This document shows positions 1-7,754 of a stretch of DNA of 64,000 nt, piece after piece (within the stretch, counting starts at the first letter, position 1; every line of letters starts with the position of its first letter). The notes beneath the pieces are model-generated. The model saw only the letters and a program-made list of their open reading frames with translations, did no database searches and was not told the DNA's origin. The stretch is from positions 8,184,001-8,248,000 of the forward strand of contig OZ245894.1 of NCBI GenBank assembly GCA_965229635.1, given 5' to 3'. The translations under genes and the position numbers were made by a program. This DNA is from BQJU01 sp965229635 (GTDB lineage Bacteria > Bacteroidota > Bacteroidia > Chitinophagales > Saprospiraceae).

Positions 1-1
1 A

Positions 2-640
2 CAAGAGGTAATCAATTTGTCACAGACCATTGGAATTGGATTCAACAGAGTGATTGACTACACCGATTTATTCGCCCTATTAATTCTTCCATTTTCATTT
101 CGATATTTCCAGCAGAAACTTTCCACAGAACAAAAAATTGGAAAGTGTTTAACGATACCCTTAGGAGTGATTAGTCTGTTCGCAATTTGGGCAACGACAT
201 TACCAAGAGAAAAAGTTGAATTGAACCTAAATGTGAATGAAGAGTATGAATTGGAAATGAGTAAAAGTGAACTCTTCAATTCAATGCAACCAGGACATGG
301 TTATAGCGACACTTTAGAGAAAAACTTAAGAGACAGTCTTTTTTACTTGCACTTTGACATTTTAGATGAAAGCCGTGCAGACGTTACAGCACTTTCGACC
401 ATTATTTCAATCGACTCAAACAGAACCGAGCTAAGACTTGAAAAGATTCTATACGGTTATATCACAGGTGGACTTTTTAGCGGAGTGGACAAAGATGACA
501 TAGAGCATTTCAAATCCATTTCCGCGGAAGAATTCAAGACTCATTTTACAACCTATTTTATAGAGCCTATACAAAACGGAAAAGCGGAATATATCTACTA
601 TGACAACAAAGAGATTTATGACTCTTATCAAAACGAATAA
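2..640 (+). CDS. Partial hypothetical membrane protein (5' end outside window)
   Basis: The reading frame is open from base 2 to a TAA at 638-640, so the start probably lies left of the window; the first visible start-like codon is a TTG at 17. The visible part has two hydrophobic segments (around DLFALLILPFSF and PLGVISLFAIWATTL), then about 140 soluble, acidic residues. I recognise no family. The gene is AT-rich and is followed 17 bp later by an attC-like hairpin, which suggests the cargo of an integron cassette. Function unknown. Confidence 0.6.
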   Translation, partial: QEVINLSQTIGIGFNRVIDYTDLFALLILPFSFRYFQQKLSTEQKIGKCLTIPLGVISLFAIWATTLPREKVELNLNVNEEYELEMSKSELFNSMQPGHGYSDTLEKNLRDSLFYLHFDILDESRADVTALSTIISIDSNRTELRLEKILYGYITGGLFSGVDKDDIEHFKSISAEEFKTHFTTYFIEPIQNGKAEYIYYDNKEIYDSYQNE

Positions 641-656
641 ATAAAAAAGAACCTGT

Positions 657-725
657 GCCCAACAAATAAGCGTCAAAGCGAGGCAGAGCGCAAGCGATGG
701 CCGCAGTATTGACGCTATGTTGAAC
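657..725 (+). other. attC-like recombination site (candidate)
   Basis: The 69-bp segment starts with GCCCAAC (657-663), which fits the R'' consensus RYYYAAC, and ends with GTTGAAC (719-725), which fits the R' consensus GTTRRRY. Inside these, ATAAGCGTC (666-674) pairs with GACGCTAT (711-718), leaving one extrahelical A on the left strand, as attC sites show. The length is within the usual attC range. It lies directly behind a small gene in the same orientation. No integrase gene is visible, so the call rests on structure alone. Confidence 0.5.
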
Positions 726-855
726 GCACCCGCCCCCAGCCAGACAACTCATCTTTTCATCCGAAGATTTTCGAAACTTGGCTCGGAGCTAATATTCCAG
801 GAATGGAATGTAGCCCCATTGCCGTAGTCGGTCTTGTGATTATTTCAGCTCAGTT
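726..855. other. Short intergenic stretch, nothing recognised
   Basis: This stretch separates the attC-like hairpin from the convergent end of the SnoaL-like lipoprotein gene. It contains no convincing reading frame and no strong hairpin. If the hairpin is a real attC site, this would be the first sequence beyond the cassette boundary. Confidence 0.4.
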
Positions 856-1740
856 CTAAAATCCAAACATTCCATTTTCATTGGCTAATCCTTCGGTGGG
901 TATCGGCTGAATGACATCCCAATGCTCCACGGCTTTGCCATTTTCAAAGCGGAGCAAATCGTAAAAGACCTGCTTTTTACCACTCCACTCGCCTTCACTG
1001 ACGGTCAATACAAAGTTGCCCTCACCCAACACTTTGTGGATTTTAGTGTACTTGAACATGTTGTCTTGAGCAGTGAGGTATTGGACGGCTTCTACGATAC
1101 CCGTCAATCCATCTTTTATACCCGGATTATGTTGGTTGTACTGTTCGGCACTGATATAATCGGTGATTTTATCCGGGTTTTTGCCCATCAGAATGTCCTC
1201 GACCATCGCCTTTGCCAATGCTTTGTTGGCCTCCGTTTTATCGAGGTCTTGAGCTGATTTAGGGCCATCGGTTTGCGTCCTCCCACTGGCGGTTTCCTTT
1301 ACCAATGGAGTCATGGCATCCCAGTGTTCTGCTACTTTACCATTCTCGTCCAATCGGATAATATCGAATGAAACCATTTCATCCGCACCAAATGGACTGG
1401 CGTTTTTCCAGATGTTGTGCATAAACACATAATGACCATCCTGGAACATGCGAATATTCTCAGCGGTGGTGCCGTTTTCCTGCAGCACGGGCAGCATTTG
1501 AATGAAGGGCTCCAGCCCCGTGGGAATGAATGGATTGTGCTGAATGTAATCCGGATTGGCGACTTCCCGCATCGTGGCAGGGTCGTTTTTAAGGACGGCA
1601 CCCAAAAAAGTGCCTACAGTTTCTTTTTTGCTCATTGTTGTGGTTGTTGATTGATTATTCTCGCTTATTGCTGGTGTTGTGGATTGGCTGCAGGAGGCGA
1701 GAAGACCTGCCAATACAAAAACGGTCATTACTTTTTTCAT
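856..1740 (-). CDS. SnoaL-like (NTF2-fold) tandem-domain lipoprotein
   Basis: The 294-residue protein starts at the ATG giving MKKVMTVF, which puts a lipobox (LLASC) at the end of a signal peptide; an earlier in-frame ATG would only add an unlikely hydrophilic leader. The mature protein holds two NTF2/SnoaL-like domains of about 110 residues. Each carries a Y-x-QHNP motif near its start and an EHWD motif near its end, so the protein looks like an internal duplication. Related proteins bind or turn over small hydrophobic molecules, but the substrate cannot be read here. It is divergent from an HxlR regulator across an intergenic region with a perfect inverted repeat, so control by that regulator is likely. 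Confidence 0.8.
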   Translation of the reverse strand: MKKVMTVFVLAGLLASCSQSTTPAISENNQSTTTTMSKKETVGTFLGAVLKNDPATMREVANPDYIQHNPFIPTGLEPFIQMLPVLQENGTTAENIRMFQDGHYVFMHNIWKNASPFGADEMVSFDIIRLDENGKVAEHWDAMTPLVKETASGRTQTDGPKSAQDLDKTEANKALAKAMVEDILMGKNPDKITDYISAEQYNQHNPGIKDGLTGIVEAVQYLTAQDNMFKYTKIHKVLGEGNFVLTVSEGEWSGKKQVFYDLLRFENGKAVEHWDVIQPIPTEGLANENGMFGF

Positions 1741-1784
1741 TGAACAAGTTTTATTACTTTTGATTTGCAAGCAATATTATAAAA

Positions 1785-1835
1785 TTACTTGCAAAACACA
1801 AGCTATTTTTGAAATTAATTGCGTTTTGCAAGTAA
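1785..1835. promoter_or_regulatory. Perfect inverted repeat, candidate HxlR operator
   Basis: TTACTTGCAAAAC (1785-1797) and its exact reverse complement GTTTTGCAAGTAA (1823-1835) flank a 25-bp AT-rich spacer between the two divergent genes. A further partial half-site, TTTGCAAGCAA, lies at 1764-1774 nearer the lipoprotein gene. The placement is what is expected for a winged-helix regulator controlling itself and its neighbour. Binding is inferred, not shown. Confidence 0.6.
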
Positions 1836-1857
1836 AAAACAGTAGAAATACATCACA

Positions 1858-2286
1858 ATGCAAGAATTTAGATGCGATTGCCCCATCACCTCTGCCCTGG
1901 ATATCCTTGGAGATAAGTGGATGTTGGTGATTGTAAAACAGATGCTGATGGAAGGCAAGGAAACGTTCAAAGACTTTACGGAAAGTGCCGAGTCGATCGC
2001 TACGAATATACTTTCCGTCAAACTCAAGTTGCTTGAAGAAGCAGGCATTCTTACAAAGAACAAACTGCCGAATAACAAAAAAACGAATCTGTATTTATTG
2101 ACCGAGAAGGGCCTGGCCCTAACCCCCATAATTGTGGAACTTGCCAATTGGAGCGACAAACATCTAAGAGATGCCAATCCCGCTATGCAAAATGGAGCTG
2201 GAATGGAACTACTGCGGAAGGACAAAGAGACTTTTGCCGCTATATTAGAGAAAAAATATAGAGAAAAGCTCGCCTTATTGTTCTGA
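1858..2286 (+). CDS. HxlR-family winged-helix transcriptional regulator
   Basis: The 142-residue protein begins with the family signature: a Cys-containing N-terminus (CDCPITSALDILGDKW) followed by a winged helix-turn-helix with the FKDFTES and NILSVKLKLLEEAGIL segments and a wing ending in YLLTEKG. HxlR proteins act as dimeric regulators that often sense oxidants, aldehydes or aromatics, sometimes through the N-terminal Cys. It probably controls the divergent SnoaL-like lipoprotein gene through the inverted repeat between them. The last codons (ALLF and stop, from about 2269) are part of a 545-bp unit that is tandemly repeated downstream, so the native 3' end may have been replaced or the repeat arose from here. 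Confidence 0.88.
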   Translation: MQEFRCDCPITSALDILGDKWMLVIVKQMLMEGKETFKDFTESAESIATNILSVKLKLLEEAGILTKNKLPNNKKTNLYLLTEKGLALTPIIVELANWSDKHLRDANPAMQNGAGMELLRKDKETFAAILEKKYREKLALLF

Positions 2287-3737
2287 TTTTCAGGCTTGAG
2301 TGCGGGAACTATTGACCATTTTTGCCAGGTCAAATCAGTGATTTGGCTCAAACAGTTTACCCTTTTTAACGGCTTTTGAAGCCCTTCTTCGCTAGGCCAG
2401 CTAAGGCCGAATGGGGGCTGCGATTGGTATGTCTGCTTGTAGTACTTGTATGACCTGCCAGCCTCAGCGTGGCGAGACATATTAAACACACAGCAGGACT
2501 CCCTTTTACAGTGAAAAATGAAATTTTTCGCCAAAAAAAATCCTGTAAATCATGTTAATCATGTCTGATAAAAGTCAACGTCATAGCAGGTTGGGTGAAA
2601 TTTATTTCACCGTGAAGAACCAAGCCTCCTCTTATTGCTATTTTATAGATCTAAACATTTGATTATCTTTTAATTATACCCTTATTTTGTATTCCAAAAA
2701 CAATAGATAATCTGCCTCCGGCGGCTTCTTTTCCTTGATGAAAATAAGCAAAAATCAAGGCTGTACCTGGCCCTTAACGCTGCGAAGAACTCCAAAAGCC
2801 TAAACGGTAAAAACTCGCCTTATTGTTCTGATTTTCAGGCTTGAGTGCGGGAACTATTGACCATTTTTGCCAGGTCAAATCAGTGATTTGGCTCAAACAG
2901 TTTACCCTTTTTAACGGCTTTTGGAGTCCTTCTCCACTAGACCAGCTAAGGCCGAATGGGGGCTGCGATTGGTATGTCTGCTTGTAGTACTTGTATGACC
3001 TGCCAGCCTCAGCGTGGCGAGACATATTAAACACACAGCAGCACTCCCTTTTGCAGTGAAAAATGAAATTTTTCGCCAAAAAAAATCATGTAAATCATGT
3101 TAATCCTGTCTGATAAAAGTCAACGTCATAGCAGGTTGGGTAAAATTTATTTCACCGTGAAAACTCAAGCTTACTCGTGTTGCTATTTCACAGGTTTAAA
3201 CCTTTGATTATCTTTTAATTATACCCTTATTTTGTATTCCAAAAACAATAGATAATCTGCCTCCGGCGGCTTCTTTTCCTTGATGAAAATAAGCAAAAAT
3301 CAAGGCTGTACCTGGCCCTTAACGCTGCGAAGAACTCCAAAAGCCTAAACGGTAAAAACTCGCCTTATTGTTCTGATTTTCAGGCTTGAGTGCGGGAACT
3401 ATTGACCATTTTTGCCAGGTCAAATCAGTGATTTGGCTCAAACAGTTTACCCTTTTTAACGGCTTTTGAAGTCCTTCTTCGCTAGGCCAGCTAAGGCCGA
3501 ATGGGGGCTGCGATTGGTATGTCTGCTTGTAGTACTTGTATGACCTGCCAGCCTCAGCGTGGCGAGACATATTAAACACACAGCAGGACTCCCTTTTACA
3601 GTGAAAAATGAAATTTTTCGCCAAAAAAAATCCTGTAAATCCTGTTCATCTTGTCTCGAAAAATCAACATCATGTCAGCCCTCTTCAGGTTGGGAGAAAT
3701 TCATTTCCCCTTGAAGGCCCAAGCCTATTCAAATTTG
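2269..3737. repeat. 545-bp tandem repeat, about 2.7 copies
   Basis: Three successive copies begin with CTCGCCTTATTG at 2269, 2814 and 3359, a constant 545-bp spacing. Copies 1 and 2 are full length; copy 3 diverges after about 3640 and fades near 3737. Each copy includes small palindromes such as CAAATCAGTGATTTG and GAAAAATGAAATTTTTC, and a stretch rich in ATCCTGTAAATC-type words common between genes in Bacteroidota. A minus-strand frame of about 100 codons is open in each copy, but differences between copies change amino acids freely, so it is probably not a gene. The first copy overlaps the last codons of hxlR. Confidence 0.9.
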
Positions 3738-4259
3738 GGGAGATGGTATCACTGCTAAGTTGACAATTGTCGCCAATCTGGAGCTTGGAAAAGAAAAGGG
3801 AATTCAGGATATTGGGAAAAAATGCGCTAACCGCTTATAGCTGGCATCAGTTATTTTGGAGACCATCACCGGATAATATATGACTCACGAACATGACAAA
3901 TGATAATAAAATTAGACTGAAGAATAATCTTTAGGGAAATGAATCCAAAAATACACCTGATCTTAATCCTGCTGTTAGGTTTCCTCGGTTACAAGACTCC
4001 CGAAAAAAGGTCAGTCTACGAAAGTGCTGGATTATACGATTGAGCTTTTTGAAGTCAAATGAAATTAGCAAATCTTGCAGTAGATTTTCCAAAATGGATA
4101 TTGATGGAACGGTTGGACATAAGAGATGAAATACTTTAATTCAGATTGCTCAAATTGCCAATTGTTGTAAGGAACCACGGCGAAGTTAACAACTTTCGCC
4201 GATCAGGTTAACAGGAATAAATAATTGATTAAAAAAGGGTTAAAAAAGAAAAGGTAGTA
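3738..4259. other. Gene-poor stretch with one tiny secretory-like frame
   Basis: No full gene is visible here. The only notable frame is 3939-4043 on the plus strand, described separately. A fragment near 3775 (translating to LELGKEKGIQDIG) resembles another near 5525 (GLGNEKGIWNLG); both look like worn TPR-type pieces flanking the serine hydrolase gene, which suggests decayed coding sequence. Confidence 0.35.
3939..4043 (+). pseudogene. 34-codon frame with signal-peptide-like start, probable remnant
   Basis: The frame begins MNPKIHLILILLLGFLG, a typical hydrophobic export signal, then ends after 34 residues at a TGA. It is too short for a known secreted protein and has no motif. It is most simply the surviving 5' end of a decayed secreted-protein gene, though a genuine small exported peptide cannot be excluded. 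Confidence 0.25.
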
Positions 4260-5438
4260 ATGAAAATCACCTCTCAGTATATTGTATTTATCGTTTTAGC
4301 TCTCTCTTATTGTTTAGTAGGTTGCAAGGGCAAACCCTACATTTATCATCCGCCGGAATCCGTCAATGACGGGCTTGAGGTTGGCTCTTTGCTGGAGGTG
4401 AATATGGACTCTACGCTGCTCAATGAAGCGGCCGGCCGGATCGCCAGAGGTAAGTACAATGAGGTCCATTCCATGCTCATTTTTAAGGATAACAAACTGG
4501 TATTTGAGGAATACTTTCCGGGACACAAATACCAATGGGACGGGCCCAAACACTATGGTGAATGGGTTAACTGGGATCGATCGGTGCCGCATATCATTAT
4601 GTCGGCCACCAAAAGCATTACCTCCACCTGTATCGGTATTGCCATTGAGCAAGGGTTTATCGAAAGTGTGGACCAGTCCATTTTTGACTATTTACCCGAC
4701 CATCAGGATTTGAATACCGATGGCAAAAATAAAATCACGATAGCGCACCTGCTGACCATGACTTCCGGCCTGGAATGGGATGAATGGGGCGTGCTGCTGA
4801 GCAGCAAGAAAAATGACCTCATCGCCCTCTCGTTTGATTGTGACGATCCGATCCGCTGTATTTTAGATCGGCCGCTGGTGCATACTCCCGGCGAAAACTT
4901 TACTTACTCCGGTGGTAATATGATCGTATTGGGAGAAATCATCAAAAATGCGACCCAAATGCCCATTGATGAGTTCTCAAAAAAGTATTTGTTTGAGCCC
5001 TTGGGCATTCATTCCTCCGAGTGGACAGAGCGCTACGACAATGGCGTGATTTATGCCGGCGGAGGGATCAACCTGACCCCAAGAGCCATGGTGAAAGTTG
5101 GCGCGACCTTCTTAAATGACGGGATGTTTAATGGTACACCAATTATTTCCAAATCATGGATTGAGAAATGCACCACCCCGTATTCCAACAATACCAATAT
5201 CGACATCCCGGGACACGATTCCGGTAGTCATGGTTATGCTTATTCCTGGTGGTTAAAGACCTTCCAGAGACCGGAGGGCGATATTCACATGTTTCACGCT
5301 TTAGGCTGGGGTGGGCAGGAAATTATGGTACTTCCGGAATTAAACGCAGTCGTTGTTTTCACCGGCGGAAATTATACGGCCAGTGTGAAGGTGTTTGATG
5401 TAGTGGAAAATTATATCTTACCGGCTTTCGCCAAATAG
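4260..5438 (+). CDS. Serine hydrolase, beta-lactamase/class C family lipoprotein
   Basis: The 392-residue protein has a signal peptide ending in a lipobox (LVGC, Cys22), so it is likely anchored in the outer or cytoplasmic membrane. The class C beta-lactamase/DD-peptidase fold is shown by the catalytic S-x-x-K motif (S115-A-T-K118), the Y-S-G motif (Y216) standing for Y-x-N, and an H-x-L-G-x-G-G segment near residue 346 in place of K-T-G. Such proteins include esterases, D-aminopeptidases and amide hydrolases; true beta-lactam resistance is unlikely with this third motif. It stands alone between two decayed stretches. Confidence 0.85.
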   Translation: MKITSQYIVFIVLALSYCLVGCKGKPYIYHPPESVNDGLEVGSLLEVNMDSTLLNEAAGRIARGKYNEVHSMLIFKDNKLVFEEYFPGHKYQWDGPKHYGEWVNWDRSVPHIIMSATKSITSTCIGIAIEQGFIESVDQSIFDYLPDHQDLNTDGKNKITIAHLLTMTSGLEWDEWGVLLSSKKNDLIALSFDCDDPIRCILDRPLVHTPGENFTYSGGNMIVLGEIIKNATQMPIDEFSKKYLFEPLGIHSSEWTERYDNGVIYAGGGINLTPRAMVKVGATFLNDGMFNGTPIISKSWIEKCTTPYSNNTNIDIPGHDSGSHGYAYSWWLKTFQRPEGDIHMFHALGWGGQEIMVLPELNAVVVFTGGNYTASVKVFDVVENYILPAFAK

Positions 5439-5621
5439 GAGGCATTCACAACGCTCAGTGGTTGCATTTATGGTCATTGCTTGTTGGAGCATATTCAAGG
5501 CCAGGGAATGGTGCCGAAATACCGGGCTTGGAAATGAGAAAGGAATTTGGAATCTTGGTGGAGAAATAATTTGTCAACTGCCGCCCTCGAGCAATTACAA
5601 GAGCGCTACCTAAATTAAAAG
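5439..5621. other. Intergenic, decayed sequence
   Basis: No intact gene is visible. A short TPR-like fragment (GLGNEKGIWNLG in translation, near 5525) echoes one upstream of the serine hydrolase gene. The stretch leads into a long palindrome. Confidence 0.3.
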
Positions 5622-5730
5622 GTTCTTTGACAAATCTCGTAATTCTGAGTCAATCAAAAAGGTAAACCAGCGCTTCCTGCGGGCGCTTCTGATTCACCTT
5701 TTAGCTTGACCACGAAATTTGTCAAAGAAC
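5622..5730. repeat. 109-bp palindromic element with GTTCTTTGACAAAT ends
   Basis: GTTCTTTGACAAATCTCGT (5622-5640) and the right end (5712-5730) are inverted repeats matching at 18 of 19 positions. Further in, GTCAATCAAAAAGGT pairs with ACCTTTTAGCTTGAC with two mismatches, and AGCGC pairs with GCGCT near the tip. The whole segment can therefore fold as one long hairpin. A second element with the same ends but a different interior lies at 41928-41995. It ends 21 bp before the S41 peptidase ATG, so it could affect its expression. Confidence 0.75.
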
Positions 5731-5751
5731 GAATTAAAAAAACAACACCTT

Positions 5752-6996
5752 ATGACGCTTAAAACGATTTGCATTTTCTTACCAGTCATGCTTTTAGGCG
5801 CTGTCCAGCAGGGCTTTGCTCAAAACGAAGCGTGTCTTTGTAAAACAGATTTGATTTTTTTGGACAGTAAGATTAAAAAGACGCCTTCCTATAAGAAGAA
5901 TAAGAAAGCCTATGAGGCCGCTTTTACAATTGCCTCTAACAAAGCGGAAATGGTCAATTCTGTTTATGAATGTTACGTTTTACTCAACAGACTGATGCTT
6001 TCCATCAACGACAATCACAGCAGGGCCTATGGATTGGATAAAGGCGCAATAGAGGAGGTGCAAAAAGATTCCATTAAGTTTTTAGCATTTAGGAACTCGC
6101 CTCTTTTTAATCTCTATCCAAAGCCAAATATTAATCTCGATAGTTTGACCACTGTTTTGCGATCAAAAGAGGTCTCCGATATGGAGGGAATTTACCATAA
6201 GAAAGGATTGCTGACCATCGGTGTTTTTAAAGAGGCGGATGAAAGCAGCTACAAAGCCATTGTACTGGATTCAGAAACTGACGTGTGGGTTATAGGGGAG
6301 ATCATCTATACACTACTGCCTTTTGGTAATGGCTATCTGTTAAATGTTGGTGGTCGGCTTTCTACGAAAAGATTAGTCACGTACACGGAACGTATTGAAG
6401 ATGGATTTTTTCTTTTCACCGGTTTTCAAAAGGATTTATCGCTTACGCAGTATTCCAATGAACTGCCTGCTGAGGATACCTATTTTAGAAAAGAATTAAC
6501 CTCCGATATAACCTATATCAAGGTAGGAAGTTTCAGTGGTTGGAACCCCACTTTGTCCCAGGCGGAGGCTTTCTATCAGACACTGGAAGGAACATTGACA
6601 AAACCACACTTAATTGTAGACTTAAGAACAAATGGCGGTGGCGGTGATCGAAATTCAAATGCATTATTGAAAATCCTTAAGGCATACGCGAAAAGTAATA
6701 AGGTCTATGTCATCACCAATCATATCACTGTGAGTAATGCCGAGCAATTTGCTTACAAGTTGAGCAAATTTAAAAATTGTCAGATTTTTGGACACAGAAC
6801 CAATGGCACGCTGACCTACGAACTGACTGGGAGCAATTACGATTTGCCTTGTGGCAACTTTATGACGGTACTTACTTCCAAAACACATTCGGCTTATAGT
6901 CATTTAGAGTCCGTGGGGGTAGAACCCAATGTGAAGCTTGATATGAAATCGGATTGGATAGATCAAATAGTCGATTACATAGAAGAAAAAAATTAG
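5752..6996 (+). CDS. Secreted S41-family (C-terminal-processing-like) peptidase
   Basis: Starting at the ATG at 5752 gives a 414-residue protein with a clean signal peptide (ending GFAQ); an upstream TTG would add a hydrophilic leader lying inside the palindrome. The C-terminal half has the S41 hallmarks: LIVDLRTNGGGG, then a Ser in the VSNAEQF segment (S328) as probable nucleophile, then GHRTNG. An N-terminal NDNHSR segment matches the D-x-H-type motif of tricorn-like members. No PDZ domain is obvious. The family cleaves unfolded or C-terminal ends of proteins in the periplasm or outside; the target is unknown. Neighbouring genes also encode secreted or membrane proteins. Confidence 0.82.
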   Translation: MTLKTICIFLPVMLLGAVQQGFAQNEACLCKTDLIFLDSKIKKTPSYKKNKKAYEAAFTIASNKAEMVNSVYECYVLLNRLMLSINDNHSRAYGLDKGAIEEVQKDSIKFLAFRNSPLFNLYPKPNINLDSLTTVLRSKEVSDMEGIYHKKGLLTIGVFKEADESSYKAIVLDSETDVWVIGEIIYTLLPFGNGYLLNVGGRLSTKRLVTYTERIEDGFFLFTGFQKDLSLTQYSNELPAEDTYFRKELTSDITYIKVGSFSGWNPTLSQAEAFYQTLEGTLTKPHLIVDLRTNGGGGDRNSNALLKILKAYAKSNKVYVITNHITVSNAEQFAYKLSKFKNCQIFGHRTNGTLTYELTGSNYDLPCGNFMTVLTSKTHSAYSHLESVGVEPNVKLDMKSDWIDQIVDYIEEKN

Positions 6997-7034
6997 TGCA
7001 AAAGAGGCCATTGCATACCACTTAAACCACAAAC

Positions 7035-7730
7035 GTGAAAAAGATAAGAATCAAAAATTGGGGCAAATACGGATTTGAGTTTTTGTCCATTTTTATTGCT
7101 GTGATTTCAGCGTTTGCGCTAAACAACTGGAACGAAAACCGGAAAGACGCTAACTCTGAAAACAAAATCCTCACCGAAATAGCCAATGGCCTGGAAAAGG
7201 ACCTGGGTGACATAAAGCTCAATAAATACGGCCACGAAGCGGGATTAGCAGCCTGCGAATATTTTAGAAAGGGATTAGCCGGACAAAGCGTAGAACACGA
7301 TTCAATCATGATTCACTTTTTCAATCTCACCCGCGACTTCGTGTCTATTCAAAATATTGCCGGCTATGAAACACTAAAATCCAAAGGCCTGGAATTGGTT
7401 AAAAATGACTCCCTGAGATTTGAAATCATTTCTCTTTATGAATACGACTACAATACCTTACGGAAATTGGAAGAAGAATATGCCGAAATGCAATTCCAGG
7501 AAAGCTACTTCAAGGAGATCAATAAGGAACTAGCCCCAAATTTCAGGATAAACGATGACGGAAACATCATCGGCATCAATAGTCCGCTTGAAATCGAAAA
7601 CAGTGAACGAAACAAGCTCCTACTCTACTTGTGGAAAATACAATCCAACCGCATTTTCATTCTTCAGTTTTATTCGGAGATAGAAGATAAAATCAAGAGC
7701 GTTAAGGAAAAAATCGATAATGAGAGATAG
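7035..7730 (+). CDS. DUF6090-like single-pass membrane protein
   Basis: The 231-residue protein begins at a GTG and has an N-terminal membrane segment (EFLSIFIAVISAFALNNW) ending in N-N-W-N-E-N-R-K, the signature of the DUF6090 group common in Bacteroidota. The rest is a soluble, helix-rich and charged domain. Function is unknown for the family. It follows the S41 gene by 38 bp and precedes an HExxH protein by 24 bp, so the three may be transcribed together. Confidence 0.7.
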   Translation: MKKIRIKNWGKYGFEFLSIFIAVISAFALNNWNENRKDANSENKILTEIANGLEKDLGDIKLNKYGHEAGLAACEYFRKGLAGQSVEHDSIMIHFFNLTRDFVSIQNIAGYETLKSKGLELVKNDSLRFEIISLYEYDYNTLRKLEEEYAEMQFQESYFKEINKELAPNFRINDDGNIIGINSPLEIENSERNKLLLYLWKIQSNRIFILQFYSEIEDKIKSVKEKIDNER

Positions 7731-7754
7731 AAATGGTTTAAACCCAAAGTAAAT

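Noticed and set aside
1815..3624. Minus-strand frames of about 100-240 codons in each 545-bp repeat (MSRHAEAGRSYKYYKQ-type)
   Set aside because: The frames owe their similarity to the DNA repeat itself, differences between copies alter amino acids freely, and one overlaps hxlR in antisense. No start context or domain supports a gene.
2269..3737. Tandem repeats as a CRISPR array
   Set aside because: The unit is 545 bp with no short repeat-spacer alternation and there are no cas genes.
4260..5438. Serine hydrolase as an antibiotic-resistance beta-lactamase
   Set aside because: The S-x-x-K motif is present but the Y-x-N and K-T-G positions are changed (YSG and H-x-L-G-x-G-G), typical of esterase or peptidase relatives.
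3757..5600. TPR-like fragments (LELGKEKGIQDIG, GLGNEKGIWNLG) as a gene
   Set aside because: Only one repeat-length piece survives on each side of the serine hydrolase gene and both are interrupted; noted only as decayed sequence.
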